64,000 bases of DNA from Alphaproteobacteria bacterium (GTDB lineage Bacteria; Pseudomonadota; Alphaproteobacteria; Micropepsales; Micropepsaceae): contig JADHVO010000005.1 of the NCBI GenBank assembly GCA_016783965.1, positions 310,001-374,000 on the forward strand, in the 5' to 3' direction. Positions 41,689 to 51,078 of the stretch are shown here, one piece after another. The notes below the pieces were generated by a model. It was not told the origin of the DNA. It saw only the letters and a list, made by a program, of their open reading frames with translations, and made no database searches. The position numbers and the translations under genes are program-made. Within the stretch, counting starts at the first letter, position 1. Every line of letters begins with the position of its first letter.

Positions 41689-43361
41689 ATGTTGGGGTAG
41701 TTCGGCCCGCCCCCGCCTTCGGGCGTCACCCAGGTGATGTTCTGTGCCGGATCCTTGATATCGCAGGTTTTGCAGTGCACGCAGTTCTGCGCGTTGATCT
41801 GGAACCGCGGACCGCTCGTTTCCTGCACGACCTCATAGACACCTGCCGGGCAGTAGCGCTGCGCCGGCTCGTCATATTCAGGAAGGTTTACCCGGATCGG
41901 AATTGTAGGGTCGGTCAACTTCAGGTGAACCGGCTGATCTTCCTCGTGGTTAGTGTTCGACAAGAATACCGACGAAAGTTTGTCGAAACTGATAACACCA
42001 TCCGGCTTTGGATAGGCGATCTTCGGCGCCTTTGAGGCGTGAACCAGCGTCGCGTAGTCCGGCTTTCCGTGCTTGAGCGTTCCCAGCGGCGAAAACCCGA
42101 ACAGCTGGTTGCACCACATGTCGATGCCGGCCAGCGGCATCAAGCCGATGAACGTGCCGAACCGGGACCACAACGGCTTCACGTTCCGCACCCGCTTCAG
42201 GTCCTTGTAGACGTGGCTCTCGCGCAGGTTCGCTTCATAGGCCTCGACGGTATCGTTGGCGCGTCCGGCCGCCAGCGCCTCGGCGATCGCCTCCGCCGCC
42301 ACCATCCCGCTCTTGACGGCGTTGTGGCTGCCCTTGATGCGCGGCACGTTCATGAAACCGGCCGCGCAGCCGATCAGCGCTCCGCCCGGGAACGCCAGCT
42401 TCGGGATCGACTGAAGACCGCCTTCGGTAACCGCGCGCGCGCCATAGCCGATGCGCTTGCCGCCTTCGAGATATTTCCTGATCAGCGGATGCTGCTTCAC
42501 GCGCTGGAATTCGTCGAACGGCGAGGTGTAGGGGTTCCAGTAGTTCAGATGCAGCACGAACCCGATGGAGCACAGGTTCTCGCCCCAGTGGTACATGAAG
42601 ATGCCGCCGCCGGTGCGATTGTCCAGCGGCCAGCCGAAAGTGTGCAGCACCATGCCCTTCTTGTGGTTATCGGGCTTGAGCTCCCACAGCTCCTTCAGGC
42701 CGATGCCGAACTTCTGGTAGTCGCGGCCTTCGTGCAGATTGAAAATCTTGCCGAGCCGCTTCGACAGCGAGCCGCGCGCGCCTTCCGCGAACAGCGTGTA
42801 CTTGCCAAGGATGTTCATGCCGGGCGTGAAGCCGTCCTTGTGGTGACCGTCCTTCGCAACGCCCAGGTCACCCGTCGTGACGCCCTTCACGACGTTGTTC
42901 TCGATCACCAGATCGGCCGCCGGGAATCCCGGATAGATCTCGACGCCCAGCGCCTCGGCCTGCGTCGCGAGCCATTTGCAGACGTTCGACAGGCTCGCGA
43001 TGTAATTGCCGTGATTGCTCATCAGCGGCGGGAAGATGGGCGGAATGCGGATCGAACCCATCGGGCCGAGGAAATAGAACCGGTCGTCCGTCACCGGCGT
43101 ATCCAGCGGGCAGCCCTTCTCCTTCCAGTCGGGAAACAGCTCTTCGATGCCGATCGGATCGATCACGGCGCCCGACAGGATGTGCGCACCGACCTCCGAA
43201 CCCTTCTCCAGCAAACAGACCGTGATGTCCGGATTGACCTGCTTCAGCCGGATCGCCGCAGACAAGCCCGCCGGCCCGCCGCCCACGATCACGACGTCGT
43301 ATTCCATGCTCTCGCGCTGAATTGGCTCTTGTTCGGCCATTGCTTGGAAACCTGCGTTCAT
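41685..43361 (-). CDS. Electron transfer flavoprotein-ubiquinone oxidoreductase
   Basis: [85 protein letters not shown] 4Fe-4S C-terminus. Confidence 0.97.
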   Translation of the reverse strand: [558 protein letters not shown]

Positions 43362-43421
43362 CCCCGTAAACCTCTTATGGGGCGGTAGGATTCGGCGGTC
43401 AACCGCGCCTAATATCGCGTC

Positions 43422-44303
43422 ATGCCTTCCGCCGAGGACACCCTCTCCACCCTGAACTGGCTGGTCGAAGCCGGCGCCGATGAGGCCATCGGTGATGCGC
43501 CCGTCGACCGGTTCGTGACGCGTCCCCCTCGCGGGGAGGTCGACGCGCAGTCGCGTCGGACGGGGGAAGCCACCTCTGCACCAATACCGAAACCGCTTCC
43601 GCCTCGTCCCACGCCAAGTGGCGAAGGCAAGCGTCTGCTCGCGAACATCACGCCCGCGAACACAGGCCCGCTCGGCACCGACGGCTACGGTTCCGCCGTC
43701 GAACTCGCCGCCGTGTGCCAGTCGCTTCCGCAACTCAGGGACGCCCTCGAATCCTTCGAAGGCTCGCAGCTCAAGAAGCTCGCCACCAACACCGTCTTCG
43801 CCGACGGCAATCCCGACTCGCAGGTTCTCTTCATCGGCGAGGCGCCCGGCCGCGACGAAGACGCCGCCGGCCTCCCCTTCGTCGGCCGCGCCGGCAAGCT
43901 GCTCGACCAGATGCTGAAGGCGATCAACCTCGATCGCACCAGCTCCTACATCATCAACGTCATGCCCTGGCGCCCACCGGACAACCGCAATCCCGATCCG
44001 GCCGAGGTCGCGGTCTGCATCCCGTTCCTGCGCCGCCACATCGAGCTCGCCCGGCCCAAGGTGATGATTCTCCTGGGGGCCGTCGCCGCGCGGCACGTGA
44101 TGGGCCTCAACGATGGAATCATGAAACTTCGCGGCCGCTGGCTTGATTACCGGATCGGTAGCGAAGTGATTCCAGTCTTACCGACACTTCACCCCGCCTA
44201 CTTGCTTCGGCAGCCCGCGCATAAGAGACTGGCGTGGCGCGATTTGCAGTCCCTCGCCGACCGGCTGGACGCCTTGGGCCTTAATGGTGCCAAAGATCGC
44301 TAA
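43422..44303 (+). CDS. Uracil-DNA glycosylase (family 4-like)
   Basis: VLFIGEAPGRDEDAAGLPFVGRAGKLLDQML, NVMPWRPPDNRNPDPAEV, VLPTLHPAYLLRQPAHKR. Confidence 0.93.
   Translation: MPSAEDTLSTLNWLVEAGADEAIGDAPVDRFVTRPPRGEVDAQSRRTGEATSAPIPKPLPPRPTPSGEGKRLLANITPANTGPLGTDGYGSAVELAAVCQSLPQLRDALESFEGSQLKKLATNTVFADGNPDSQVLFIGEAPGRDEDAAGLPFVGRAGKLLDQMLKAINLDRTSSYIINVMPWRPPDNRNPDPAEVAVCIPFLRRHIELARPKVMILLGAVAARHVMGLNDGIMKLRGRWLDYRIGSEVIPVLPTLHPAYLLRQPAHKRLAWRDLQSLADRLDALGLNGAKDR
43525..43569. repeat. Palindromic repeat-like insertion inside UDG linker
   Basis: CCCC-TCGC-GGGG then GACGCG-CAGT-CGCGTC, within a low-complexity linker encoding RPPRGEVDAQSRRTGEATSAP. Confidence 0.5.
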
Positions 44304-44342
44304 CACTCTTGCCCGCACGGGCGCTTCGAAGAGACGGTTGGG

Positions 44343-46175
44343 ATGCGGAAATCGGCACTTGCACTGATCGGGTTGGCTGTTGCCGCGACCTGCGGCGTTG
44401 CGCAGGCGGAGATGGTGCTCCCGCCCGACAACGGCCTCGCTGCCAGTGTGCCGATCGCCGTGCTGTCGGCCGCGGATGCCGATCTCTATCGCCAGATCTT
44501 CGCCGCAGAGCGTACAGGCCGCACGGCCGAAGCCGATGCCTTGCTCGCGAAAGTTTCCGACCAGTCGCTCAAGGGTTATGCCCTCGCCGAGGGCTATCTC
44601 TCGCCCTATGGAAGCGCCCCCCTGTCCGACCTGGTCGACTGGCTGCACAGCTACGCGGACCTGCCGATCGCCGACCGCGTCTATCGCCTTGCCGTGCAGC
44701 GCGCCTCGAAGCGCGTGCACAGGAAGCACCATCAGGTCGCCATCGTGATGACCGCGAGCGTGCCGGTTCCATCGGCGGCGCCACGCAAGCGCAGCGGCAC
44801 TTACGAAGAGTTCGATTCGTCCGATCCGCCGCTGAGTTCCCCCGCCGGACTGTCCGCCCGCGGAACCATCGAGGCCTATATCAAGGCCGATCAGCCGGAT
44901 CAGGCCGCCGCCGTACTTCGCCAGGCCGCCGCCAACGGCGCGTCCGACTACGATGTCGCCCGCCTGACCGCACGCGTTTCGGCATCCTACATTGCCGAAG
45001 GCGAAGACCAGGCCGCCTATGACACGGCCGTGGGCGTGCAGGGCACGATCCGCCAGGCGGTCCCTACGCTCGACTGGTACGCAGGCTTCGCCGCATTCCG
45101 TCTCGGCCAGTACGAGAATTCCGCCAGCCGCCTCGAAGTCCTCGCCGCGTCGCAGACCGTGCCCAACTATCTGCGCAGCCAGGCCGCCTTCTGGGCCGCC
45201 CGCGCCCACATGCGCTACGGCGACCCGCAGCGTGTGATCACGCTCCTCACCGCGGCCGCGCATGAGCAACCCACTTTCTACGGCGTGCTCGCGGCACGCA
45301 CTCTCGGCCTCGATACTGAAGCCAATTTCCGTGATCCCGTCCTCACCGCGGCCGATCTTTCCGCGCTGATGATGGAACCGGCAGCACATCGCGCCCTGGC
45401 GCTCGCCCAGCTCAGCGAGGAGCGCAACTATCAGGGCGAAGAGATCAACCGCGCGTTCAACACAAGCGACGGCAGCCACGACATCGCCTACGCCGCGCTC
45501 GCCCGCCGCACGGGTCAACCGAACACCGAGATGCGCGCCAGCGAGGCGGTCGCCGGGCGCGGCGGTCCGCTGCTCACCGGCCTCTATCCCATCCCGCCCT
45601 ATCGCCCCGATGGCGGCTACACGCTCGATCCCGGGCTGGTCCTCGCCTTCGTACGCGCCGAGAGCCGCTTCGTCCCCGAGGCCGTCTCGTCCGCCGGCGC
45701 GCGCGGCCTGATGCAGCTCATGCCGTCCGCGGCCGTGAAGTTCGGCGGTCCCGGCGCCACCGCATCGCTCAACGACGCCTCGTTCAACATGGCGCTCGGC
45801 CAGCGCTACCTCGCCTTCCTGCTCGACCAGTACGGCGGCAACCTCGTCAACGTGCCCGCGGCCTACAACGCCGGAACCGCCCGCGTCACCGGCTGGCAGA
45901 ACGCCCGCCTCGGCAAGGAAGACGACGCACTTACCTTCATCGAGAGCATCCGCATTCTCGAGACGCGCATCTACGTGAAGCGCGTGCTGATGTATCACTG
46001 GATGTACAACCGCCGCATGGGCAACGCCTCGCCCAGCCTCGACCAGACAGCCGCCGGCGGCTGGCCGATCTATCACCCGCCGGTCCAGCCGTCCGCGCCG
46101 GTGCCCACGCCGCGCCCGCCGGTCAATACGCAGCCGCCGCCTGCCACGACCGTGGTCAGCGATGCCAGGTATTGA
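44343..46175 (+). CDS. Soluble lytic murein transglycosylase
   Basis: FVRAESRFVPEAVSSAGARGLMQLMPSAAVKFG ... NVPAAYNAGTARVTGWQ SLT domain. Confidence 0.94.
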   Translation: MRKSALALIGLAVAATCGVAQAEMVLPPDNGLAASVPIAVLSAADADLYRQIFAAERTGRTAEADALLAKVSDQSLKGYALAEGYLSPYGSAPLSDLVDWLHSYADLPIADRVYRLAVQRASKRVHRKHHQVAIVMTASVPVPSAAPRKRSGTYEEFDSSDPPLSSPAGLSARGTIEAYIKADQPDQAAAVLRQAAANGASDYDVARLTARVSASYIAEGEDQAAYDTAVGVQGTIRQAVPTLDWYAGFAAFRLGQYENSASRLEVLAASQTVPNYLRSQAAFWAARAHMRYGDPQRVITLLTAAAHEQPTFYGVLAARTLGLDTEANFRDPVLTAADLSALMMEPAAHRALALAQLSEERNYQGEEINRAFNTSDGSHDIAYAALARRTGQPNTEMRASEAVAGRGGPLLTGLYPIPPYRPDGGYTLDPGLVLAFVRAESRFVPEAVSSAGARGLMQLMPSAAVKFGGPGATASLNDASFNMALGQRYLAFLLDQYGGNLVNVPAAYNAGTARVTGWQNARLGKEDDALTFIESIRILETRIYVKRVLMYHWMYNRRMGNASPSLDQTAAGGWPIYHPPVQPSAPVPTPRPPVNTQPPPATTVVSDARY

Positions 46176-46710
46176 CGAAAGCATCGCCTTCGTCCCCGTC
46201 CGCATCGCGGTCATGACGGTGTCGGACACGCGCACCTTCGCGGACGACAAGTCCGGCGACACGCTGGTCGCGCGCATAAAGGAAGCCGGCCACGCGCTCG
46301 CCGCGCGCGTCATCGTCACCGACGACCAGGCGAAGATCGCCGCACAGCTCAAGGAATGGGTAGCCGACGAGAACATCGATGCGGTGATCTCCACCGGCGG
46401 CACCGGCCTCACCGGCCGCGACGTCACGGTCGAAGCCTTCAAGTCGGTGTTCGAAAAGGAGATCGATGGCTTCGCCGCGATCTTCCACCAGATCAGCTTC
46501 ACCAAGGTCGGCACCTCGACGGTGCAAAGCCGCGCCTGCGCCGGAGTCGCCGGCGGCACCTACCTCTTCGCCCTCCCGGGCTCGCCCGGAGCCGTCAAAG
46601 ACGGCTGGGACGGCATCCTCAAACAGCAACTCGACATCCGCTACCGCCCCTGCAACTTCGTCGAAATCATGCCGCGGTTGACGGAGGATGCCCGCATACG
46701 CCGCAACTAA
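46162..46710 (+). CDS. moaB: Molybdenum cofactor biosynthesis protein B
   Basis: VRIAVMTVSDTRTFADDKSGDTL, DAVISTGGTGLTGRDVTVEAF, YLFALPGSPGAVKDGWDGIL. Confidence 0.94.
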   Translation: MPGIDESIAFVPVRIAVMTVSDTRTFADDKSGDTLVARIKEAGHALAARVIVTDDQAKIAAQLKEWVADENIDAVISTGGTGLTGRDVTVEAFKSVFEKEIDGFAAIFHQISFTKVGTSTVQSRACAGVAGGTYLFALPGSPGAVKDGWDGILKQQLDIRYRPCNFVEIMPRLTEDARIRRN

Positions 46711-46985
46711 GGCCACGGCTGCCGTGACGTGTGCCGGATATGGATGATTTCGAGCACGTCACTATCGATCTGATAGAATATCCTGTAGCGGTACCTTCGG
46801 ATCGTCTTGGCGCGAATGCCTGGACGGCTTGTCTTCGGACTGCTGAGGGGCAACTGCGCAATTAAGCGAACTCCAGCCAGGATGGCGCTCATGACATTTG
46901 CCGCGCCCGACGGGCTTCGTTCGTAGAGATAATTGTAGATGTCACGCATATCGGCAGATGCTTCTGCGCGATACTTGACGATCAT
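46707..46985 (-). CDS. RelE/ParE superfamily toxin
   Basis: YRAEASADMRDIYNYLYERSPSGAANVMSAIL...RPGIRAKTIRRYRYRIFYQIDSDVLEIIHIRHTSRQPW. Confidence 0.9.
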   Translation of the reverse strand: MIVKYRAEASADMRDIYNYLYERSPSGAANVMSAILAGVRLIAQLPLSSPKTSRPGIRAKTIRRYRYRIFYQIDSDVLEIIHIRHTSRQPWP

Positions 46986-47446
46986 GAAATGCCGCGTGCC
47001 TTCCAGAAGGCCAGCACTTCTTCTTCAGGGATAAGTGGGCTCTTCAGCGCCTTATCGATCGCCGCGTTCTCTTCGTCGCTCAACACGTAGACGCCAGTGC
47101 GCCGCGCCTCGATATCGCGCGCCGCTTCAATCAATTCCTGCTGGTCCTCGGCAGGCCAGGAGTGGCTCCTTTCCAAAACCATCTCGATTCGAGTCTTGGT
47201 GTCCACGCGATAGTCCGCCGGCGGCTCGGCCACGGACGACCACAGCCGCTCCCGCACCTCGCTCCATGCGAGCGCACTTGCGGGATCGGCATCGTGCTCG
47301 GCAATACGCCGGGCGATCTCCTTCTGCTGTTCTTCAGTCAGAGGCCGATCTGCAGTCTCGTCCGCGATGCTATCCCACAAGTCTTGCACGAGCTGTATGC
47401 GCTCAGCGAGCGGGAGCTTGAAGATGTCGCGCGGGTCTTTCATCAC
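46982..47446 (-). CDS. Fused antitoxin: addiction-module component (TIGR02574-like) + second antitoxin-like domain
   Basis: N-term LPLAERIQLVQDLWDSIADE..LTEEQQKEIARRIAEHDADPASALAWSEVRERLWSS; C-term TKTRIEMVLERSHSWPAEDQQELIEAARDIEARRTGVYVLSDEENAAIDKAL..PEEEVLAFWKARGI; 4-bp overlap with toxin. Confidence 0.85.
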   Translation of the reverse strand: MMKDPRDIFKLPLAERIQLVQDLWDSIADETADRPLTEEQQKEIARRIAEHDADPASALAWSEVRERLWSSVAEPPADYRVDTKTRIEMVLERSHSWPAEDQQELIEAARDIEARRTGVYVLSDEENAAIDKALKSPLIPEEEVLAFWKARGIS

Positions 47447-47580
47447 TCAATATTCTCAAAAATCCAACCTCCTCACAATCGGGGTTGAAATTCCCGCCCA
47501 CCCTGTCGAAATCCTCTTTCATCGCGCGTCATCGCACTGTCCCGGCCCCTGCGCCGGCTATCGATGAAAGGGAAACCGCC

Positions 47581-47928
47581 ATGCAATTCATGCTCTTCGC
47601 CTGGTCCGCCGAGGGATATTTCCAGAAGATGCCGCCCGCGGAGGCGCAGGCCGCTATCGGCGCCTATTCCGCGTTCGGCGAGGCGCTGCGCAAGGAGAAC
47701 GTGCTCGTCTCCTCCAACCGCCTGCGCCCGAGCGGCGAGACCACCCAGGTCAGCATCCAGAACGGCAAGACCCGCGTGCTCAACGGCCCCTATGCCGAGA
47801 CCAAGGAACAACTCGGCGGCTATTTCCTGATCGACGTGCCCGATCTCGACGCCGCGATCGCCTGGGCCGCGCGCTGCCCCGGCGCCAGCCACGGCACAGT
47901 GGAAGTCCGCCCGATCTGGACGATGTGA
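47581..47928 (+). CDS. YCII/DGPF-family protein 1
   Basis: MQFMLFAWSAEGYFQKM...RVLNGPYAETKEQLGGYFLIDVPDLDAAIAWAARCPGASHGTVEVRPIW. Confidence 0.93.
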   Translation: MQFMLFAWSAEGYFQKMPPAEAQAAIGAYSAFGEALRKENVLVSSNRLRPSGETTQVSIQNGKTRVLNGPYAETKEQLGGYFLIDVPDLDAAIAWAARCPGASHGTVEVRPIWTM

Positions 47929-47935
47929 GGCCCCG

Positions 47936-48283
47936 ATGCAGTACCTTCTCCTGATCTATGACGACGAGAAGAACGACCTGAAGATGACGCAGCCGCAGCT
48001 CGGCGAGGTGATGCAGGCCTATATGGCCTACACCGAGAAGCTGCGTACGGACGGCGTTTATCTCGGCAGCAACCGCCTCAGGCCCGTCGAAACCGCCTCA
48101 TCCATCCGCATCCGCGACGGCAAGACCAACGTCATGAACGGCCCGTTCGCCGAAACCCGCGAGCAGCTCGGCGGCTACTACCTGATCGACGTGCCGGACG
48201 AGCAGAAAGCACGTCACTACGCAGCGCTGTGCCCCGGCGCGAAGACCGGCACGATGGAAGTCCGCCCCGTCTGGGCCATGTGA
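47936..48283 (+). CDS. YCII/DGPF-family protein 2
   Basis: MQYLLLIYDDEK...NVMNGPFAETREQLGGYYLIDVPDEQKARHYAALCPGAKTGTMEVRPVW. Confidence 0.93.
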   Translation: MQYLLLIYDDEKNDLKMTQPQLGEVMQAYMAYTEKLRTDGVYLGSNRLRPVETASSIRIRDGKTNVMNGPFAETREQLGGYYLIDVPDEQKARHYAALCPGAKTGTMEVRPVWAM

Positions 48284-48286
48284 GCT

Positions 48287-49531
48287 ATGGAGAGCGACGC
48301 GCTTGCCCGGGAAACCGCCGAAGCGGTCGCGCGCCGAAGCTACGGCAAGCTCGTCGCTCTCCTCGCCGCGCGCACGCGCGATCTGTCGTCCGCGGAAGAT
48401 GCGCTCTCCGAAGCCTTTGCGGCAGCGCTGGCGCATTGGCCCACAACTGGCATTCCCGGCAATCCTGAAGCCTGGCTCCTGACCGCCGCGCGCCGCAAAT
48501 CCATCGACGCCGCGCGCAAGAAGAAGCGCGCCGAGCTCGCCTCCGACCACATCACCCTGATGGCCGACGAACTGTCTCAGGCGAACGAGAACGAACTCCC
48601 CGACCAGCGGCTCGCCCTGATGTTCGCCTGCGCCCATCCCGGCATCGATGCGAGTATCCGCGCGCCCCTGATTTTGCAAACCGTGCTCGGCTTCGACGCC
48701 GCCACCATCGCCTCGGCCTTTCTTGTCGCGCCCGGCGCCATGAGCCAGCGCCTCGTGCGCGCCAAGACCAAGATCCACACCGCCGGCATCCCGTTCCGCG
48801 TGCCCGAACGCGACGATCTCGCCGATCGCCTCGATGCCGTGCTCGAAGCGATCTACGCCGCCTATGCCGAGGGCTGGAGCGATCCGGCGGGCACCGACAT
48901 CCACCGCCGCAATCTCGCCGGCGAAGGCATCTGGCTCGGCCGCCTGATCGCCTCGCTGATGCCGGACGAGCCCGAGGTCCTGGGCCTCGTCGCGCTCATG
49001 CTGCACACCGAAGCGCGCCGCGACGCCCGCCGCAACAACGCGGGCGACTTCATCCCGCTCGACAGGCAGGACACCATGCGCTGGAACGCCGATCTGATCC
49101 ACGAGGCCGAGTTCCTGCTCCGCCGCGCGGGAGCCATGAACCGCATCGGCCGCTACCAGCTCGAAGCCGCGGTGCAATCCGCGCACGCCATCCGCCGCCT
49201 GACGGGCAGCGCCGATTGGGGTGCCATCGTCAGCCTCTATGACGGCCTGCTCCAGCTCACCCAATCGCCTGTCGTAGCGATCAATCGCGCCGTCGCCATC
49301 GCCGAGATCGAAGGACCCCAAGCCGGCCTTGCGGCCCTCGACGAGCACACCGGCGACGCACGCCTGTCGCAATACCAACCATGGTGGGCCGCCCGCGCCG
49401 AACTCCTGGCCCGCTGTCACCGCAAAACGGAAGCCGCGAAAGCCTACGAACAGGCTATCGGCCTGGAGCCGGACCCGGCCATCCGCCGGTTCCTGCAACG
49501 CAGGCAAGCCGCGCTGCTGGGGGTGCCCTAA
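48287..49531 (+). CDS. ECF sigma factor with long C-terminal extension (ECF42-like)
   Basis: AARTRDLSSAEDALSEAFAAALAHWPTTGIPGNPEAWLLTAARRKSIDAARKKKR; C-terminal YDGLLQLTQSPVVAINRAVAIAEIEGPQAGLAAL; linked to YCII genes. Confidence 0.92.
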   Translation: MESDALARETAEAVARRSYGKLVALLAARTRDLSSAEDALSEAFAAALAHWPTTGIPGNPEAWLLTAARRKSIDAARKKKRAELASDHITLMADELSQANENELPDQRLALMFACAHPGIDASIRAPLILQTVLGFDAATIASAFLVAPGAMSQRLVRAKTKIHTAGIPFRVPERDDLADRLDAVLEAIYAAYAEGWSDPAGTDIHRRNLAGEGIWLGRLIASLMPDEPEVLGLVALMLHTEARRDARRNNAGDFIPLDRQDTMRWNADLIHEAEFLLRRAGAMNRIGRYQLEAAVQSAHAIRRLTGSADWGAIVSLYDGLLQLTQSPVVAINRAVAIAEIEGPQAGLAALDEHTGDARLSQYQPWWAARAELLARCHRKTEAAKAYEQAIGLEPDPAIRRFLQRRQAALLGVP

Positions 49532-49609
49532 ATTCTTGGTGATCCCTGTCGGAAACCAGCCCCGCCGCTCGTCCTTGCGGTGCTAATCTGATCACCGGGG
49601 AGGAACGTC

Positions 49610-50743
49610 ATGTCGGTTTCCTTGATTGTCGGCACGCCCAAAGGCGCCGCCATCCTGAAGAGCAACGACCGTCAGACCTGGAGCGAGGACTTTGTTCTGC
49701 GCGGCTGGCCCGTCACCGCCAGCGTGCGCGACGACAAGGGCCGCACCTACATCGCGGTCAACAGCCCCAACTACGGTGTCGCGCTCTTCGTCAGCGACGA
49801 TCTTGCCAACTGGAAACAACTAGACGCCGCGCCGCGCTATCGCCCGGAGGATCGCGGCAACCCCGAGCACCATCGCCTGGTGGCGAAGGAAGACTTCGGC
49901 GGCATTCTCAAAGGCGGCGGCCGTTTCGTCGACCAGATCTGGACGCTGCACTTTGCCCACGGCGCGCTATGGGCCGGCGTGTCGGAAGCCGGCCTGTTCG
50001 TCAGCCGCGATTACGGCAAGTCCTGGCAGCCGATCGATGGCTTCAATGAGCAACCCGGCCGCGAAAACTGGGCGCCCGGCTTCGGCGGTCTTGGCTGCCA
50101 CACCATCCTCACCGACGCCGCCAATTCCAACCGCATGTGGGCAGGCATCTCCGCCGCTGGCTTCTTCCGCACAGACGACGGCGGCAAGACCTGGGCTCCG
50201 AAGAACAAGGGCGTGAACCCGGCCATCGACTCCGCGCCTGCCAGCACCGGCCAGTGCGTGCACAGCGTCACCCACGATCCTCGCAACGCGAGCGTCCTGT
50301 ACCGCCAGGAACATCGCGGCGTGCACAAGAGCACCGATGGCGGCGACACCTGGCACGTGATGGAAGAAGGCCTTCCCGTCACCGAGCTCTCCGACGGCCA
50401 TCACTGCTCGTTCGGTTTTGCTTCCGCGATGGACCTGAAATCCGGCGACGTCTTCGTCGTGCCGCTCGACGGCGACAATTTCCGCTTCCCGCGCAACGGC
50501 CAGCTTGCCGTCTATCGCTCGCGCAACGGCCGGAGCTGGGAGCCGCTCACGACCGGCCTTCCCGACAATTGCTTCACCGCCGTCCTGCGCGGTGCGATGA
50601 GCGCCGATCAGATGGACCCGGGCGGGCTCTACTTCGGCACCGCCTCCGGCGCGGTCTACGCCAGCGCCGACCGCGGCGATCACTGGAGCGAGATCGCCAC
50701 CAGTCTCCCGCGCATCACGAGCGTCGATGCCTACGTCCACTAG
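49610..50743 (+). CDS. BNR/Asp-box beta-propeller (sialidase-like fold) protein
   Basis: Asp-box-like motifs SRDYGKSW, TDDGGKTW, STDGGDTW, SRNGRSW, SADRGDHW. Confidence 0.85.
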   Translation: MSVSLIVGTPKGAAILKSNDRQTWSEDFVLRGWPVTASVRDDKGRTYIAVNSPNYGVALFVSDDLANWKQLDAAPRYRPEDRGNPEHHRLVAKEDFGGILKGGGRFVDQIWTLHFAHGALWAGVSEAGLFVSRDYGKSWQPIDGFNEQPGRENWAPGFGGLGCHTILTDAANSNRMWAGISAAGFFRTDDGGKTWAPKNKGVNPAIDSAPASTGQCVHSVTHDPRNASVLYRQEHRGVHKSTDGGDTWHVMEEGLPVTELSDGHHCSFGFASAMDLKSGDVFVVPLDGDNFRFPRNGQLAVYRSRNGRSWEPLTTGLPDNCFTAVLRGAMSADQMDPGGLYFGTASGAVYASADRGDHWSEIATSLPRITSVDAYVH

Positions 50744-51014
50744 TGTCCGCGTCCAACTCCCGCCGGTGCTGCGTGCGGTGAACGGCGGCGAGCGCTGGGT
50801 CGACGCGCAGGGCTCATCCATCGCTGCCGTGCTGACCGATATCGCGAGAAAACACCCGCCGCTCGCATTGCATTTCTTCGACGAGGCTGGCGCGATCCGT
50901 CACAATATCGTCTTCCTGCACGCCGGCACGATGGTGCGCGCGAAGGAAGCCGCCGCTCGCCAGATCCGGGCCGGCGACGAGATCGTCATCACCAACGCCC
51001 TCGCGGGCGGCTAG
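50727..51014 (+). CDS. MoaD/ThiS-family beta-grasp protein ending in GG
   Basis: VRVQLPPVLRAVNGGERWVDAQGSSIAAVLTDIARKHP...AAARQIRAGDEIVITNALAGG*; 17-bp overlap with BNR gene. Confidence 0.85.
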   Translation: MPTSTSVRVQLPPVLRAVNGGERWVDAQGSSIAAVLTDIARKHPPLALHFFDEAGAIRHNIVFLHAGTMVRAKEAAARQIRAGDEIVITNALAGG

Positions 51015-51078
51015 AGCAATTCCAGGAAAAGCGTGAAGCGGTTTCCGTCCGGAATTGCGACAAACAAAGAGGAGCACC

